DNA of 64,000 nucleotides from Myotis daubentonii (taxonomy: Eukaryota; Chordata; Mammalia; Chiroptera; Vespertilionidae): positions 57,007,205 through 57,071,204 of the forward strand of contig NC_081846.1 in the NCBI RefSeq assembly GCF_963259705.1, read 5' to 3'. The notes under the pieces are model-generated. The model had not been told where the DNA came from. It saw only the letters and a list, made by a program, of their open reading frames with translations, and searched no databases. Below, in pieces: positions 20,545-30,520 of this stretch. Each line of letters begins with the position of its first letter. Positions within the stretch are counted from its first letter, which is position 1. A program made the position numbers and the translations under genes.

Positions 20545-20947
20545 TACTGTGATAAAACTTATGTGAAAATGGCATTATTAAATAAGGATTACTTGAACAA
20601 TACTATTACAGTGGATCTGATAACTGGGAGGCCTACTCTATGGCTAATGGGAAGGGACTGTATACAGTGTGGATACATTGGATAAAGAGATGATTCACGT
20701 CCTAGGTTGGATGAAGTGAGATAGAAAGGTTTCATCATGTTGCTCAGAACAGCAATGTAAACTTATGATATATTTCTGAAGTTTTCCATTTAATATTTTT
20801 GGACTATGGTTGACTGTAGGTAACTGAAACTGTGAAAAGTGGGACTGCAGATAATGGGGGCTACTGTACTTCATTTGCTGAATAATATCTTGGCATTCAA
20901 GATATTCATGACTAGGGAAAGATTGCCATGTCAAATGAAAAGCATAA

Positions 20948-21100
20948 AGGCAGGCCCTGGGACATGGGTGCTTTGGGTTTTAACCCCTTTGAACAACCCA
21001 TTCAGCATCTGTAAAATGGGTTGTTATAGATTTTAGAGATGTCATATAATGGAAGGCCCCTGATACACAGTATATTCTCAATACATGACAGCTACTATTC
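20948..21100 (+). mobile_element. MIR SINE
   Basis: The MIR-like CATCTGTAAAATGGG block, then GATACACAGTATATTCTCAAT, supports a sense MIR 3' half. Divergence is high. Confidence 0.6.
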
Positions 21101-21159
21101 TATCCTCTCTGAACCTTGAAGAAAAATAATCCTATAGGCCTACCCTCTTTATTTGTCTA

Positions 21160-21370
21160 CTAGAGGCCTGGTGCATGAAATTTGTGCACAGTTAGGGTCC
21201 CTAGGCCTGGCCAGCAATCAGGGCCGATTAGGGCCTTCCAGCTGCCAGCCAGGGCCTTCCTTCCTTCCTTGCTGCCCTCTGGTGGTCAGCGCACTTCATA
21301 GCAAGCAATCGAACTCATAGTATCCCGGTCGAACTCCCGAGGGGACCCTTTGAATATATATATATACACA
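21160..21370 (-). mobile_element. HeliBat-type Helitron, antisense, short
   Basis: CTAGAGGCCTGGTGCATGAA with the hairpin region AAATTTGTGCAC marks the 3' end on the minus strand. Internal GCCCTCTGGTGGTCAGCGCA is the family block. The 5' end is degraded into a TATATA run, so its boundary is approximate. Confidence 0.8.
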
Positions 21371-23845
21371 CATACCATCCATATAATTGGATTTTCCTGT
21401 TTTGTTCTGAATAATCTTATATTTTATCAGGAACTGCCAGAGTGCTACCACCTGCAGAAACCAAAGCTGAGCTCCGCCTGAAGTAAGCCATTCCCTTTTC
21501 TTCTCTGACTCCCACTTCCAGCTGGATTCTCCTTGTTGTTAACTTCTTTCCCTACCGTCCACCCCCCCCTCCCCCGCGCCACATACACATGCTGCAAGCC
21601 CTACTCTTACACCCCTCAGGTCATCAGGAACTTAAGATCCTTGTGCAGACCCAAGGTGAAAACTCACCTTATATAAAATGGTGGTCATGGTCAAATTCAA
21701 CCCATAGCCTGAAATTGTTTGGTCTGCACAGTAAAAAAAAAAAAGAAAAAAAAAAGTTGAACCAATATATAAAACCCAGGAGATTTCACACAAAACTACA
21801 TTTCAGATGGCTTTTGAAAAAAAATCAGATGCTGTGCCAGTATTGGGCCTTCCTTTGGGCATGATAAAAATAGACTGATATTTCCTACCCCAGCGTCTCC
21901 CTTTGGTGTGTTTCAGGACTACAGTGGAGGGATCTCCCATTGTCATTTATCCCTGCTAAGCCCCTGGCAGGTCTTGTGATTTCACAACATTCCAACTTTT
22001 TTTTTGCTTTGTTGAGTATTCTGTTGTCTCCTACTCCATGCTTATATAGTTCTCTTCTTATATAGTTCTCAACATCTACCCTCTTGCCTTTAAAAAATGT
22101 TATCACAAGCTCCTTTCTCATTGCACAGGTCTCTCACCTTTGTCTAAAGTGCCTGCCATTGAAAACAGAGGTTTGCTCAGTTCTTAAAAGCCTGATAGAA
22201 CTAAGCGGCATGTCTGTCAGACCTCAGTGCCTCCTCACTTCAAAGCCCGGCTCACTTTGAACCCCTTGCTTGACCCAGGATGTCTGCTGTCAGATCGGTT
22301 GTTTCTTCGTCAGCCCGCAGCCATGCTCATTGCTTCATCTTTCCTTGCACTTGATACGTTTGGTTAAACCCTTCCATTGTCTCTAGGCTCTTTTTTTCCT
22401 GCCCTGTTCTGCCCATTTTAATCTTGCAACAATCCTCTCTCTTCTCGCAGACCTTAGATTTCTGACAGGTGTGTTTTTATTCTTGCGTGACCTTTTTCTG
22501 CTCTCACCGCCTCTCTTTCTATTTCATCTGTTCTTGATTTTGCTATTTCTGCCCCGGTGTGTTCCCCTTGGTTTTCTTCGTCTGTGCTCTCCCTTAAATG
22601 CTTCTATGACAATATCTATTTTATTTTTGAAAGTCTTTGGCCGCATTTCTTTGGAAAGCTGTCTTTGTGTCATTTTAAGACATGTTTTATTATGCTAAAA
22701 TCTTCAGGGAGCACAACGTCTGTTCTTCACTTCTTTACCCTCTTCCCTATGTCTTAAGAAATTAATTTCAGTCTCTACCATTGCATAAGCAGAAATGATA
22801 AAACCTTTCATTTTACATTTTATGACCTCTAGCATTTTTGCTAATGATATTCTTAATCCTATTATATTCAAATAGCTAACATCGGCAGCTGAATAAATCC
22901 CTATCTCCAGTCTAATGATTCTTAAACTAATAATTGATAGACACTTTAGAAACATAAATAAAAAGACCCTTCTGCACCCAAACTGTTGACCTAAATTATT
23001 TTACTCATAATAAGTTGTTGTTTTAATATAGATATGGCTTTGTATAACTTGGGCAAGTTCTTGACTTTAGCAAGCCTATGACGACTTGATTATCTCACAT
23101 TGTGTATTCTTTTGAAACTATCCTGCAACGTTTTTTCATGAAGAACATTTGTGTGTCAAGTCTTTCTCTTCTCTTTTCTCACAGCTCTCTGATAATTTCA
23201 TGATTGACGCCAGTGGGGTTGGAAACACCAGTGCAAACGTGGGCCTGAGGTCCTGTGGCATGTCTGCTCATAAGACAGGCATACAAGTCACTCAAAATAT
23301 GCCTTTGCAATTATTTAGGCTGATTTGGAAAGCCTGTGTAGAAAAATCCACATCTCCGTTACCACATGTTACATCTGATAATGAATACTTCACTGCAGAG
23401 GTCACCTTTTGTTTATCCACTGCTCTTGCTGCTCTCCCAAGGTGCACTTGACATCTTCCCTAGCCTCATGCCTTTGGCTGTTCACAGGGAGACATCCTTT
23501 GAGCATTTTCCTTTTTTTTTTTAGCTTTCATTTTTCTTTTGAGAATTTATATCTATACCAACCTGGTTCACTTTCATGGTTTTTCAAACTTCCATATTGT
23601 CTCTTTTAAACAAAAATCTGAAAATCTGAACTTGAATGATTCTTCCTGTATTGAGGAATTTGATTAATCCCAACCCAGTCCTTTCATACCCAGGTTTCTC
23701 TCTTCAAATTTAGCCCTATTTCTTAAGTGAAAACTACATCCAGATCCTCTCATTTTGGAGAATTCTAAGATCTAGCTTTAGCCTGTGTTCTCATGGGGTA
23801 ATAGAGACAGCTCTAGATTTGGGATTAAAAGATTACTGGGGATGT
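21371..23845. other. Unassigned stretch of 2.5 kb
   Basis: A C-rich run lies near 21563-21577 and an A/G run near 21732-21756. Near 23162-23184 a pyrimidine tract ends TTTTCTCACAG before an open frame, but no good donor follows. I recognise no repeat or gene here. Confidence 0.4.
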
Positions 23846-24048
23846 CGAGCTGGTGTTGCTCAGTGGTTTGGCATCAACCCAAGAACCAGGAGGTTACAGT
23901 TCGATTCCCTGTCAGGGTACATGTCCAAGTTACTTACAGGCTCAATCCCAGTAGGGGATGTGCAGGAGACAGCCTATCGATGATTCTCTCTCATCATATC
24001 TCTCTCTCCCTCTTTGAAATCAATAAAAAAAACATTTAAAAAAATTCC
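23846..24048 (+). mobile_element. Ves SINE
   Basis: GAGCTGGTGTTGCTCAGTGG, CAGTTCGATTCCCTGTCAGG, GCAGGAGACAGCC, ATGATTCTCTCTCATC and GAAATCAATAAAAAAAAC define it. It ends just before the L1 insertion at 24062. Confidence 0.9.
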
Positions 24049-24433
24049 CATAGAATTTTCCTTTTTTTAAAATATATTTTTTATTGATTAAGATATTGCA
24101 TATGTGTCTTTATCCCCACGTTACCCCCTACCACCCCCCCCCCCCCCGCTCATGCCCTCGCCTCCCCTGTTGTCCGTGTCCATTGGTTAGGCCTATATAC
24201 TTGCATATAAGTCCTTTGGTTGATCTTTCCCCCTTACCCCCACCCTCCCCTACCTTCCCTCCAAGGCCCGACAGTCTAATCAATGCCTCTCCGTCTCTGG
24301 ATCAGTCCTTGTTCATCAGTTTATGTTGTTCATTATATTCCACAAATGAGTGAGATCATGTGGTATTTATCCGCTCTCCAGTTCCATCCATGCTGTGGCA
24401 AATGGTAAGAGTTCCTTTTTCTTCTTCCTCTTC

Positions 24434-25826
24434 TTAAAGAATACCTTTCAGCATTTCATATAATGCTGGTTTGGTGGTAATGAACTCCTTTAGCTTTTTC
24501 TTATCTGTGAAGCTCTTTTTTTTTTTTTAATATATTTTATTGATTTTTTACAGAGAGGAAGGGAGAGAGATAGAGAGTTAGAAACATCGATGAGAGAGAA
24601 ACATCGATCAGCTGCCTCCTGCACATCTCCTACTGGGGATGTGCCCACAACCCAGGTACATGCCCTTGACCGGAATCGAACCTGGGACCTTTCAGTCCGC
24701 AGGCCGACGCTCTATCCACTGAGCCAAACCGGTTTTGGCTATCTGTGAAGCTCTTTATCTGACCTTCTATTCTGAATGATAGCTTTGCTGGATAAAGTAA
24801 TCTTGGTTGTAGGTTCTTGCTATTCATCACTTTGAATATTTCTTGCCACTGTGTTCTGGCCTGCATGGTTTCTGTTGAGAAATCAGCTGACAGTCGTATG
24901 GGTACTCCCTTGTAGGTAACTGACTTTCTTTCTCTTGCTGCTTTTAAGATTCTCTCTTTGTCTTTTGCTCTTGGCATTTTAATGATGATGTGTCTTGGTG
25001 TGGTCCTCTTTGGGTTCCTTTTGTTTGGGGTTCTCTGTGCTTCTTGGACTTGTAAGTCTATTTCTTTCACCAGGTAGGGGAAGTTTTCTGTCATTATTTC
25101 TTCAAATAGGTTTTCAATATCTTGCCCTCTCTCTTCTTCTGGTATGCCTATAATTCTGATGTTGGTACGCTTGAAGTTGTCCCAGAGGCTCCTTACACTA
25201 TCTTCATATTTTTGGAATCTTTTTTCTTGTTTCTTTTTCGGTTGGGTATTTTTTGTTTCTTTGTATTTCAAATCTTTGACTTGATTCTTGGGATCCTCTT
25301 GTCTGCTGTTGGATCTCTGTATATTATTCTTTATTTCAGTCAGTGTATGCTTAATTTCTAGTTGGTCCTTTTTCATATCCTCGAGGGTCTCACTAGATTT
25401 CTTGAGGGTCTCACTAAATTTATCGGCGGTTTCCATAAAATTCTTGAAAAACCTTATTAACGTGGTTTTGAACTCTATTTCCAGTCGTTTGCTTTCCTCC
25501 ATTTCTGTCATTTGTGACCTGTTTCTTTGTCTCGCATTTTTTATGCTTCCCTGTGTTGGTAAAGTGGTTTTGTGTGCTAGGTGTCCCGTAGGGCCCAGTG
25601 GCTCAGCCTCCCCGGTTACCTGAGGTGGACACTCTTGGTGCACCCCTTTGTGGGCTTTGTGCACAATCTTGTTGTAGTTATGCCTTGATTGTTGTAGGAT
25701 CACTGGGAGGAATTGACCTCCAGGCCAATTGGCAGTGAGAATCGGCTGTGTCTGCAGTGGGAGAACTTCTGTGCTGAAGACACCCTTCTGGGGCAAGACT
25801 TGCTTCAGTGGGGCTTTGGTGCTCAC
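24434..25826 (-). pseudogene. L1 ORF1 (RNA-binding chaperone), frame split by a Ves SINE
   Basis: L1 ORF1 protein binds L1 RNA as a trimer and helps target-primed reverse transcription. The open frame from the Met at 25826 shows: an N-terminal part (1-105) of uncertain use, a coiled coil (about 110-205) with a heptad duplication SETLKKS/SETLEDM, an RRM-like domain (TNIRIIGIPEEERG at 221, TPRHIIIKM and YKGVPIRLSADFS to about 318) and a C-terminal domain (QPRLLYPAKLSF). At about residue 364 the frame enters the Ves and stops at 24630. Beyond the Ves the native end KKLKEFITTKPALYEML continues to TAA at 24434-24436. Without the Ves and its duplicated 15 bp, the interval is 1,155 nt, an exact multiple of three, so ORF1 was open before the SINE landed. 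The true start may be a later Met (106 or 109). Confidence 0.8.
24517..24739 (-). mobile_element. Ves SINE inside L1 ORF1
   Basis: The 15-bp duplication TATCTGTGAAGCTCT lies at 24502-24516 and 24740-24754. GGAATCGAACCTGGGACC, CGCAGGCCGACGCTCTATCC and intact CpGs indicate a young copy. It adds a false 34-residue tail to the ORF1 frame. Confidence 0.95.
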
Positions 25827-26628
25827 TGAGTCTGCCCCCTGGGTGTGTCCCTTATGGATCTGAGGAGTTGTAATCCGGATGGTCCCCTTCTGACCACTGG
25901 GTACACTGGCTCTTGGAGGTTACCCAGCAGGAGCTATGAAGAGAACTGCAGATTCCCCTCCCTTTTTTGGAGTTTGGAGGTGCCCTGATGAGGCCCAGCT
26001 GTGAAGCAATGCAAGCTGCTGTGGGGCCTTGGGCCTTCTCTTGGAAGTTCTGGGTCTGTGGCCCAGCTGCTGTTTGTTAGGTAATTTTCAGGTTGCAAAG
26101 GGCCAGGGCATTCATATGCATAAGCCTCTGCTGCAGCCTGGGTGGGGCGGGGTTTCAGGGAATCAAAGGGCGGAGCAAGGAACTATGGCAGATCCTCAGC
26201 CCTGCCCTAAGGGGCCGCGCGGGTCTCAGTGTCCTGACAATCCAATTGCTGCAAGCACCTCTGAGGGAAAGCCGCCCTTGAGTTCCCAGTTCTGCCAGCT
26301 GCCAGACAGTTCAGTTTCTCCCCGTATGAGTCCTGGGTCCCCAGAGACTTCCCGGAACCGGAGTTCAGAGCAGTCGAGAGCTTGTGACTCCCTCCCAATT
26401 CAAAAAGACAGCCGCGTCCTCAGGTACCAGCCCCTTTCCGCGCACGCGAGCCTCTGTACCTTTGCACTTTACTTCTGCAGCTCCTGACCCTCAATGTGCT
26501 TTTCTCTTTCCTTCTAGCTGTAGAATTTCCACTCCGCCAGCCCTCCTGTAAGTTCTGGATGATGTCCGTTCTGTCCTTTTATTGTGTTTTGAAGTTGTTG
26601 TAGGAGGCAGCAATTTCGGTGTTTCCCT

Positions 26629-26651
26629 ATGCCGCCATCTTAGTTTCTCCT
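26629..26651 (-). promoter_or_regulatory. L1 5' end with YY1-type motif
   Basis: At the extreme 5' end on the minus strand, AAGATGGCGGC (26631-26641) matches the YY1 site found near the start of mammalian L1 5' UTRs, where it sets the transcription start. Its presence says the copy is not 5'-truncated. Confidence 0.7.
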
Positions 26652-26667
26652 GAATTTTCCCCTTTAA

Positions 26668-26825
26668 ATAAGCTGTAAAACCTTGGGAACCTCTTAACTT
26701 CTCTGAGGTTCCTTTTTCTCATCTGTAAAATGGCATAATGAGAGCTACCACCTTGCATGGTTCTTGTGAAGATTTCATGAAATACTGTATGCAAAAATCA
26801 TGTTCACAATTCTGTACATTTAAGT
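26668..26825 (+). mobile_element. MIR SINE
   Basis: AGCTGTAAAACCTTGGGAAC, TCTGAGGTTCC, CTCATCTGTAAAATGGC and TCTTGTGAAGATTTCATGAA follow the MIR consensus order. Confidence 0.8.
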
Positions 26826-26910
26826 ATTTTTAGTTGAAGTTCTGTTCACCCTAATTTTGTGTCTGTGTTTTTCTTTCAGTTCTTCAACATTTCCTATGAA
26901 AGTTCTCTTT

Positions 26911-26954
26911 AAAAAAAATTTTTTTTTTATTGATTTCAGGGAGGGAGAGGGAGG

Positions 26955-27008
<54 letters not shown>

Positions 27009-27165
27009 AACATCAACGATGAGAGAGAAGCATTGATTGGCTGCCTTCTGCCCGCCCCACTCTGGAGATCGAGCTGGCAACCTGGTTATGTTCCCTGGCC
27101 AGGAATGAACCGTGACTTCTGGTTCATAGGTCGACACTCAATCACTGAGCCATGCTGGCTAAGCT
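26911..27165 (-). mobile_element. Ves SINE, antisense, with GA microsatellite
   Basis: The target duplication AAAGTTCTCTTT lies at 26899-26910 and 27166-27177. Body text includes GGAATGAACCGTGACTTC and ATCACTGAGCCATGCTGGC. The pyrimidine region has expanded to a (GA)n run at about 26956-27004. Confidence 0.9.
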
Positions 27166-27177
27166 AAAGTTCTCTTT

Positions 27178-28272
27178 TTTCCGTTGGCTCCTCATTTTTC
27201 TTGGTTTGGGTTCTCTGTCACTTTTCTCTTTTAAATTAGTCAACTAATCATTCATGCATACTTTCCTATTTGGGTGAAAATGTTGACATCCTGACAGCTG
27301 AAGTTTGACTTGTTAGATGCAGGGAGACTATTTTGGGGTAAGGTGACTCCCTGAAGATGTGGTTTTCTGGGAGTCAAGACAACTCCAGAAATACTAATTG
27401 TTGATTTGGAATTGAACAGATATTAGGAGGAAGAGGAGTGGAGAAAAGTGAGGAGGGGAGAGTGGGAGGAGGAAAGCATCCAACAAGATGGTGTGAGGAA
27501 TAGAGGAGTGGTGGCCAGGGATGCGCACAATCCTGGTTTGGGGGGAATGGGAAGTAATGGAATAAGGACATACATATAAAAACAAGGATATCTAATATTC
27601 TATTGTAAGTTTAAACTCTCTACTAAAATCTGTGGAGTAGACATTTGGGGAAATCATGGAAAAGGGCTGAATCTTAACTACAGATCAGGATGGTGGGACA
27701 TAGGGACAACAATTAATGAATGAATTTGTTGAAAATCAGAGGTGATCATGACAATGTAACCCCCTTGGAGATTCACAGAGATTGTAGGAGCCCTTTGAAC
27801 ATCCACTAGGGGAGGATGGTGGTTTGAGCTTATCTTACCTATTTGAAAGGGATGGTAAATCTAGCTGACATGTAGACATTCAGATTAAAACATAATATGT
27901 ACCAAATGCCAGCCCTATCCTCCTTGGTCTTGGGTTTCTAAAGAAAACCCATCACACAGGAGGAACCTGATAAATGTTTGTTGAATAAATTGAATAAATC
28001 AATTTTATTTTTTCCTGCCATTAATTTATCTTTTTGTTCCTATTTACCCCACTTTTTTTTCTGAGTGGTTTGATAACTATTTTTAAATATTCTCTATATC
28101 TGTTTTCTCAGCAAAAGCTGGTTTTCTCTAACGTATTCTTCCTGTACCTCTTGTTTACTTCCAATAACTTTGTTTACTTTTTCTTTCATTCAACCTGAGA
28201 GCCATCTTTATTTTCTAGCTCCCCTGCTTTCTCAAATTTCCCAGCAGTCATCTGTGGGTGTTACTGGCTCAG

Positions 28273-28327
<55 letters not shown>

Positions 28328-28889
28328 GAGAGAGCGAGTTGTGTTGTTTTGTTTTCTGGCTCTTGTGGCTAGCATAGCAATGCCAGTTCCCATTTATGGT
28401 GAAAGATTCTTGGATGGTTTACATAAGCACTCCCTTTTTCTCCACAATATTTATAAAATTCAGTTTAGAGAGAGAGAAAGAGACTGAAAGATAGAGATAG
28501 AATGTGCACACAGAAGTGCTTATCTCTTGGAGCTCTCATACTGAAGTGTTTCTATGATGTTTGGTATTTGCTCTCAAGTAATCCAGAGGGGAGAGGAACA
28601 AGAAAGAGGAAGTGGGAGGCTAGACACCATAGATATAACAAGATTGTCCACATTCTTGAAGCTCTGTGATGGGCACCTCAAGGTTCAGTATACTTTTCAG
28701 TCAACTGTTGTGTATGTTTTAAAATTTCCATTAAAAGCTTAATTAAAATATGTTTATTCAGAGCTGCATGTGGGTTATTGATTGCTATGGCCAACACCTT
28801 TTTTTTGGATTCTACATGAACCTTGGGTGGTTTCATGACCCTCTTCCCCAGCATGTTCCCCACCCACCCACCCACCAAGTCATTCCTAA
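27178..28889. other. Mostly unassigned 1.7 kb
   Basis: The only recognised pieces are a probable L2 3' end near 27955-28005 (TAAATGTTTGTTGAATAAAT) and the TG/GA microsatellite at 28274-28328. Purine-rich text lies at 27425-27480. No exon is convincing. Confidence 0.4.
28274..28328 (+). repeat. (TG)n(GA)n compound microsatellite
   Basis: About 16 TG units run directly into about 10 GA units. Confidence 0.95.
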
Positions 28890-29005
28890 ACTTTCTCCTG
28901 TATTGATTTGTTGTCATGCCTACTTCCCTTTAGTCTAAGAGCTCCTGGTGGGGAGGAACAGTGTCTTACTCCTCTTCGTGTCCCAGTGCCTAGCATAGTC
29001 TCTCA
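28890..29005 (+). mobile_element. L2 3' end fragment
   Basis: CTAAGAGCTCCTGGTGGGGA, GTGTCTTACTCCTC and TCCCAGTGCCTAGCATAGT follow the L2 3' end pattern (gain of 'stretch agctcc, gtgtctta, cccagtgcctagca'). Confidence 0.65.
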
Positions 29006-29814
29006 AACTGAAATGAAATGAGCTGAAGAAGAAGATTTGCCAGTGAATCTGTAGCCACATCCCTACTGACATCCCCTCTCCCAATGCCATGGCGTTTCTG
29101 GGCCTGTGAACACATCGTAGGGGGCTTCTCATTGGGTGGAGCCATGGCACATGCAGGGCTTATTCCTCAGGAGAGAGAGGGAATGGCCCCTTTGGCTTTC
29201 TATATATGCAGTCATGTTACCAGAAAGTTCTCTTATTAGCCTATTCCTTTTTCTTCTGATAAATTCTCCAAGATAATTCCAGTTTCTATTCATATAGATT
29301 CACACTCAACTTCTTACTGTCCATGATTTGGTGATTTAAGTGACTACAATTGTGGACCTCAATTAATGCTGGGGTCCCCACTGCATAGGCTCTCTTCAAG
29401 CAGCCTCTCTTCCCCTACAATACATCTTCCATCTCTGACAGAGGGAATGGTGCTTTCTTCTCTTTTTACTTCCTTTGGGTGGTTGGCCTAATCTTACCCT
29501 TAGGAAAGTGGAATGAAGCAGTGCTGCCACCTTTGCTTTCCATTCCCCTTATATTCCTCCCCAGTTTCCTTCCTGCTTCTGCCTAGCCAAATCTTTAGCT
29601 TTCCCTTGAATTTCCTATTCTAGGCTCAGCTTATACTATCTCTTATAGTTCTACTACTATAGTTCTGTCAGCTTGTAGAGCAGCCGTCCTGGTACCACCT
29701 TGCTCTCACTACTCTTTAAATGGCTTATTGCAAATCCCAGTAAGCCATTTAAAGAGTAGTCTTCTTGTCTTCTCAGTATGCCACTGGAAGGTTAAACTGG
29801 AGGTCAGATGTTGT
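29006..29814. other. Unassigned stretch holding a perfect hairpin
   Basis: No repeat family or gene was recognised apart from the inverted repeat at 29708-29760. Confidence 0.4.
29708..29760. repeat. Perfect 20-bp inverted repeat with 13-nt spacer
   Basis: ACTACTCTTTAAATGGCTTA at 29708-29727 and its exact reverse complement at 29741-29760 are separated by TTGCAAATCCCAG. All 20 pairs match, in DNA that otherwise looks old. It is not part of any transposon terminus I recognise. It could be a replication template-switch product or a transcribed hairpin. Confidence 0.95.
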
Positions 29815-29945
29815 TATGCTTGTTTGACAGGGATGAGAAAGGTAGAGTGGCTTGCTTAAGGTTGACAACCTAGGAAGGGGCAGAAGCTGAACCCCAGTCT
29901 CCTAATCTCAGTTCAGTGGTTCAGCTAGCATCCACCATCAGGCTC
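29815..29945 (-). mobile_element. MIR SINE, antisense
   Basis: GGGATGAGAAAGGTAGAGTG, GCTTGCTTAAGGTTGACAA and GCTGAACCCCAGTCTCCTAA follow the antisense MIR core. Confidence 0.65.
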
Positions 29946-30466
29946 ATACTTTGCTACTGTGGGGAAGTGGTGGCTGACTTTGAACTTCTTTGCATTTACT
30001 GGTATTTGCCTTGCAACACTTACCATTCTGGAATATTCCTGACCACAGTCCCAGAAGACTGGGAACTGAGATAAGCAAAAGTGGGAGGTGGTTAGGACTG
30101 TCTTATTGATTCATGCTGGCACTGACTGAGGCTTGATATTGTCTCAAACGACTCTCTTACTCCTGAAAAAGATCCAAACAACACAGGGGAGGAGGTGAGG
30201 CGCATCATTACGACCATTGGGCCTTAGCCAGTGCTTTGGATTTCCAGAAATCAGAAACATGCTTGGCACCAGGTCATACTCCAAGGGTTGTCAACCTGTA
30301 AAATAATGGACTAGAGTGCTGACCCTGTCCTTGGGTAAAGAGAAGTGCTGAATCATGGATAGCAGTATTAATTTGAGGTTTAGAATGGTGGGATTGTGAG
30401 TGGCAGCTAATCTTTGTAGAAACCCTTGAGATGCCCTTGGCTATTTGATGTAAATATATGGAGTTC

Positions 30467-30479
30467 TGTGTGTGTGTGT

Positions 30480-30520
<41 letters not shown>
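30467..30520 (+). repeat. (TG)n microsatellite
   Basis: About 26 TG units with one TA interruption near 30482. Confidence 0.95.

Larger units (their letters stand above)
19721..20868 (-). mobile_element. Second Tigger-like DNA transposon, split by a Helitron
   Basis: Left part: GAGTTATGTTCCAAGACCC and AAATTAGGCACAGTAAGAG. Right part: GTATACAGTGTGGATACATT, GATGATTCACGTCC, GGACTATGGTTGACTGTAGG and the terminus GATAATGGGGGCTACTG followed by TA. This order follows a TcMar-Tigger type element. The Helitron at 19874-20544 interrupts it; the two sides join as ACAATA/TACTGTGATAAAA. Confidence 0.7.
24062..26651 (-). mobile_element. L1 insertion with 5' UTR and ORF1 but almost no ORF2
   Basis: The 9-bp repeat GAATTTTCC flanks the unit at 24053-24061 and 26652-26660. 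On the minus strand the order is: 5' end GGAGAAACTAAGATGGCGGC, a GC-rich 5' UTR of about 0.8 kb, ORF1 (from about 25826 to the stop at 24434), roughly 20 bp, then the last part of ORF2 near 24400 and the 3' UTR with a poly-A tail (T run at 24062-24068). More than 3.5 kb of ORF2 is missing, and a second small deletion of about 40 bp lies near 24375. A Ves (24517-24739) was added later inside ORF1. The complete ends with a target repeat argue for a real retrotransposition of a near-full-length transcript, or deletion after insertion. Confidence 0.85.

Noticed and set aside
23183..23451. Exon after the strong acceptor TTTTCTCACAG
   Set aside because: The frame stays open for about 90 codons, but no good donor follows and I recognise no protein. 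It is too weak to call.
24630..24740. C-terminal 34 residues of the 398-residue minus-strand frame as a real protein domain
   Set aside because: They are translated from the antisense-inserted Ves SINE head; the native ORF1 end lies beyond it.
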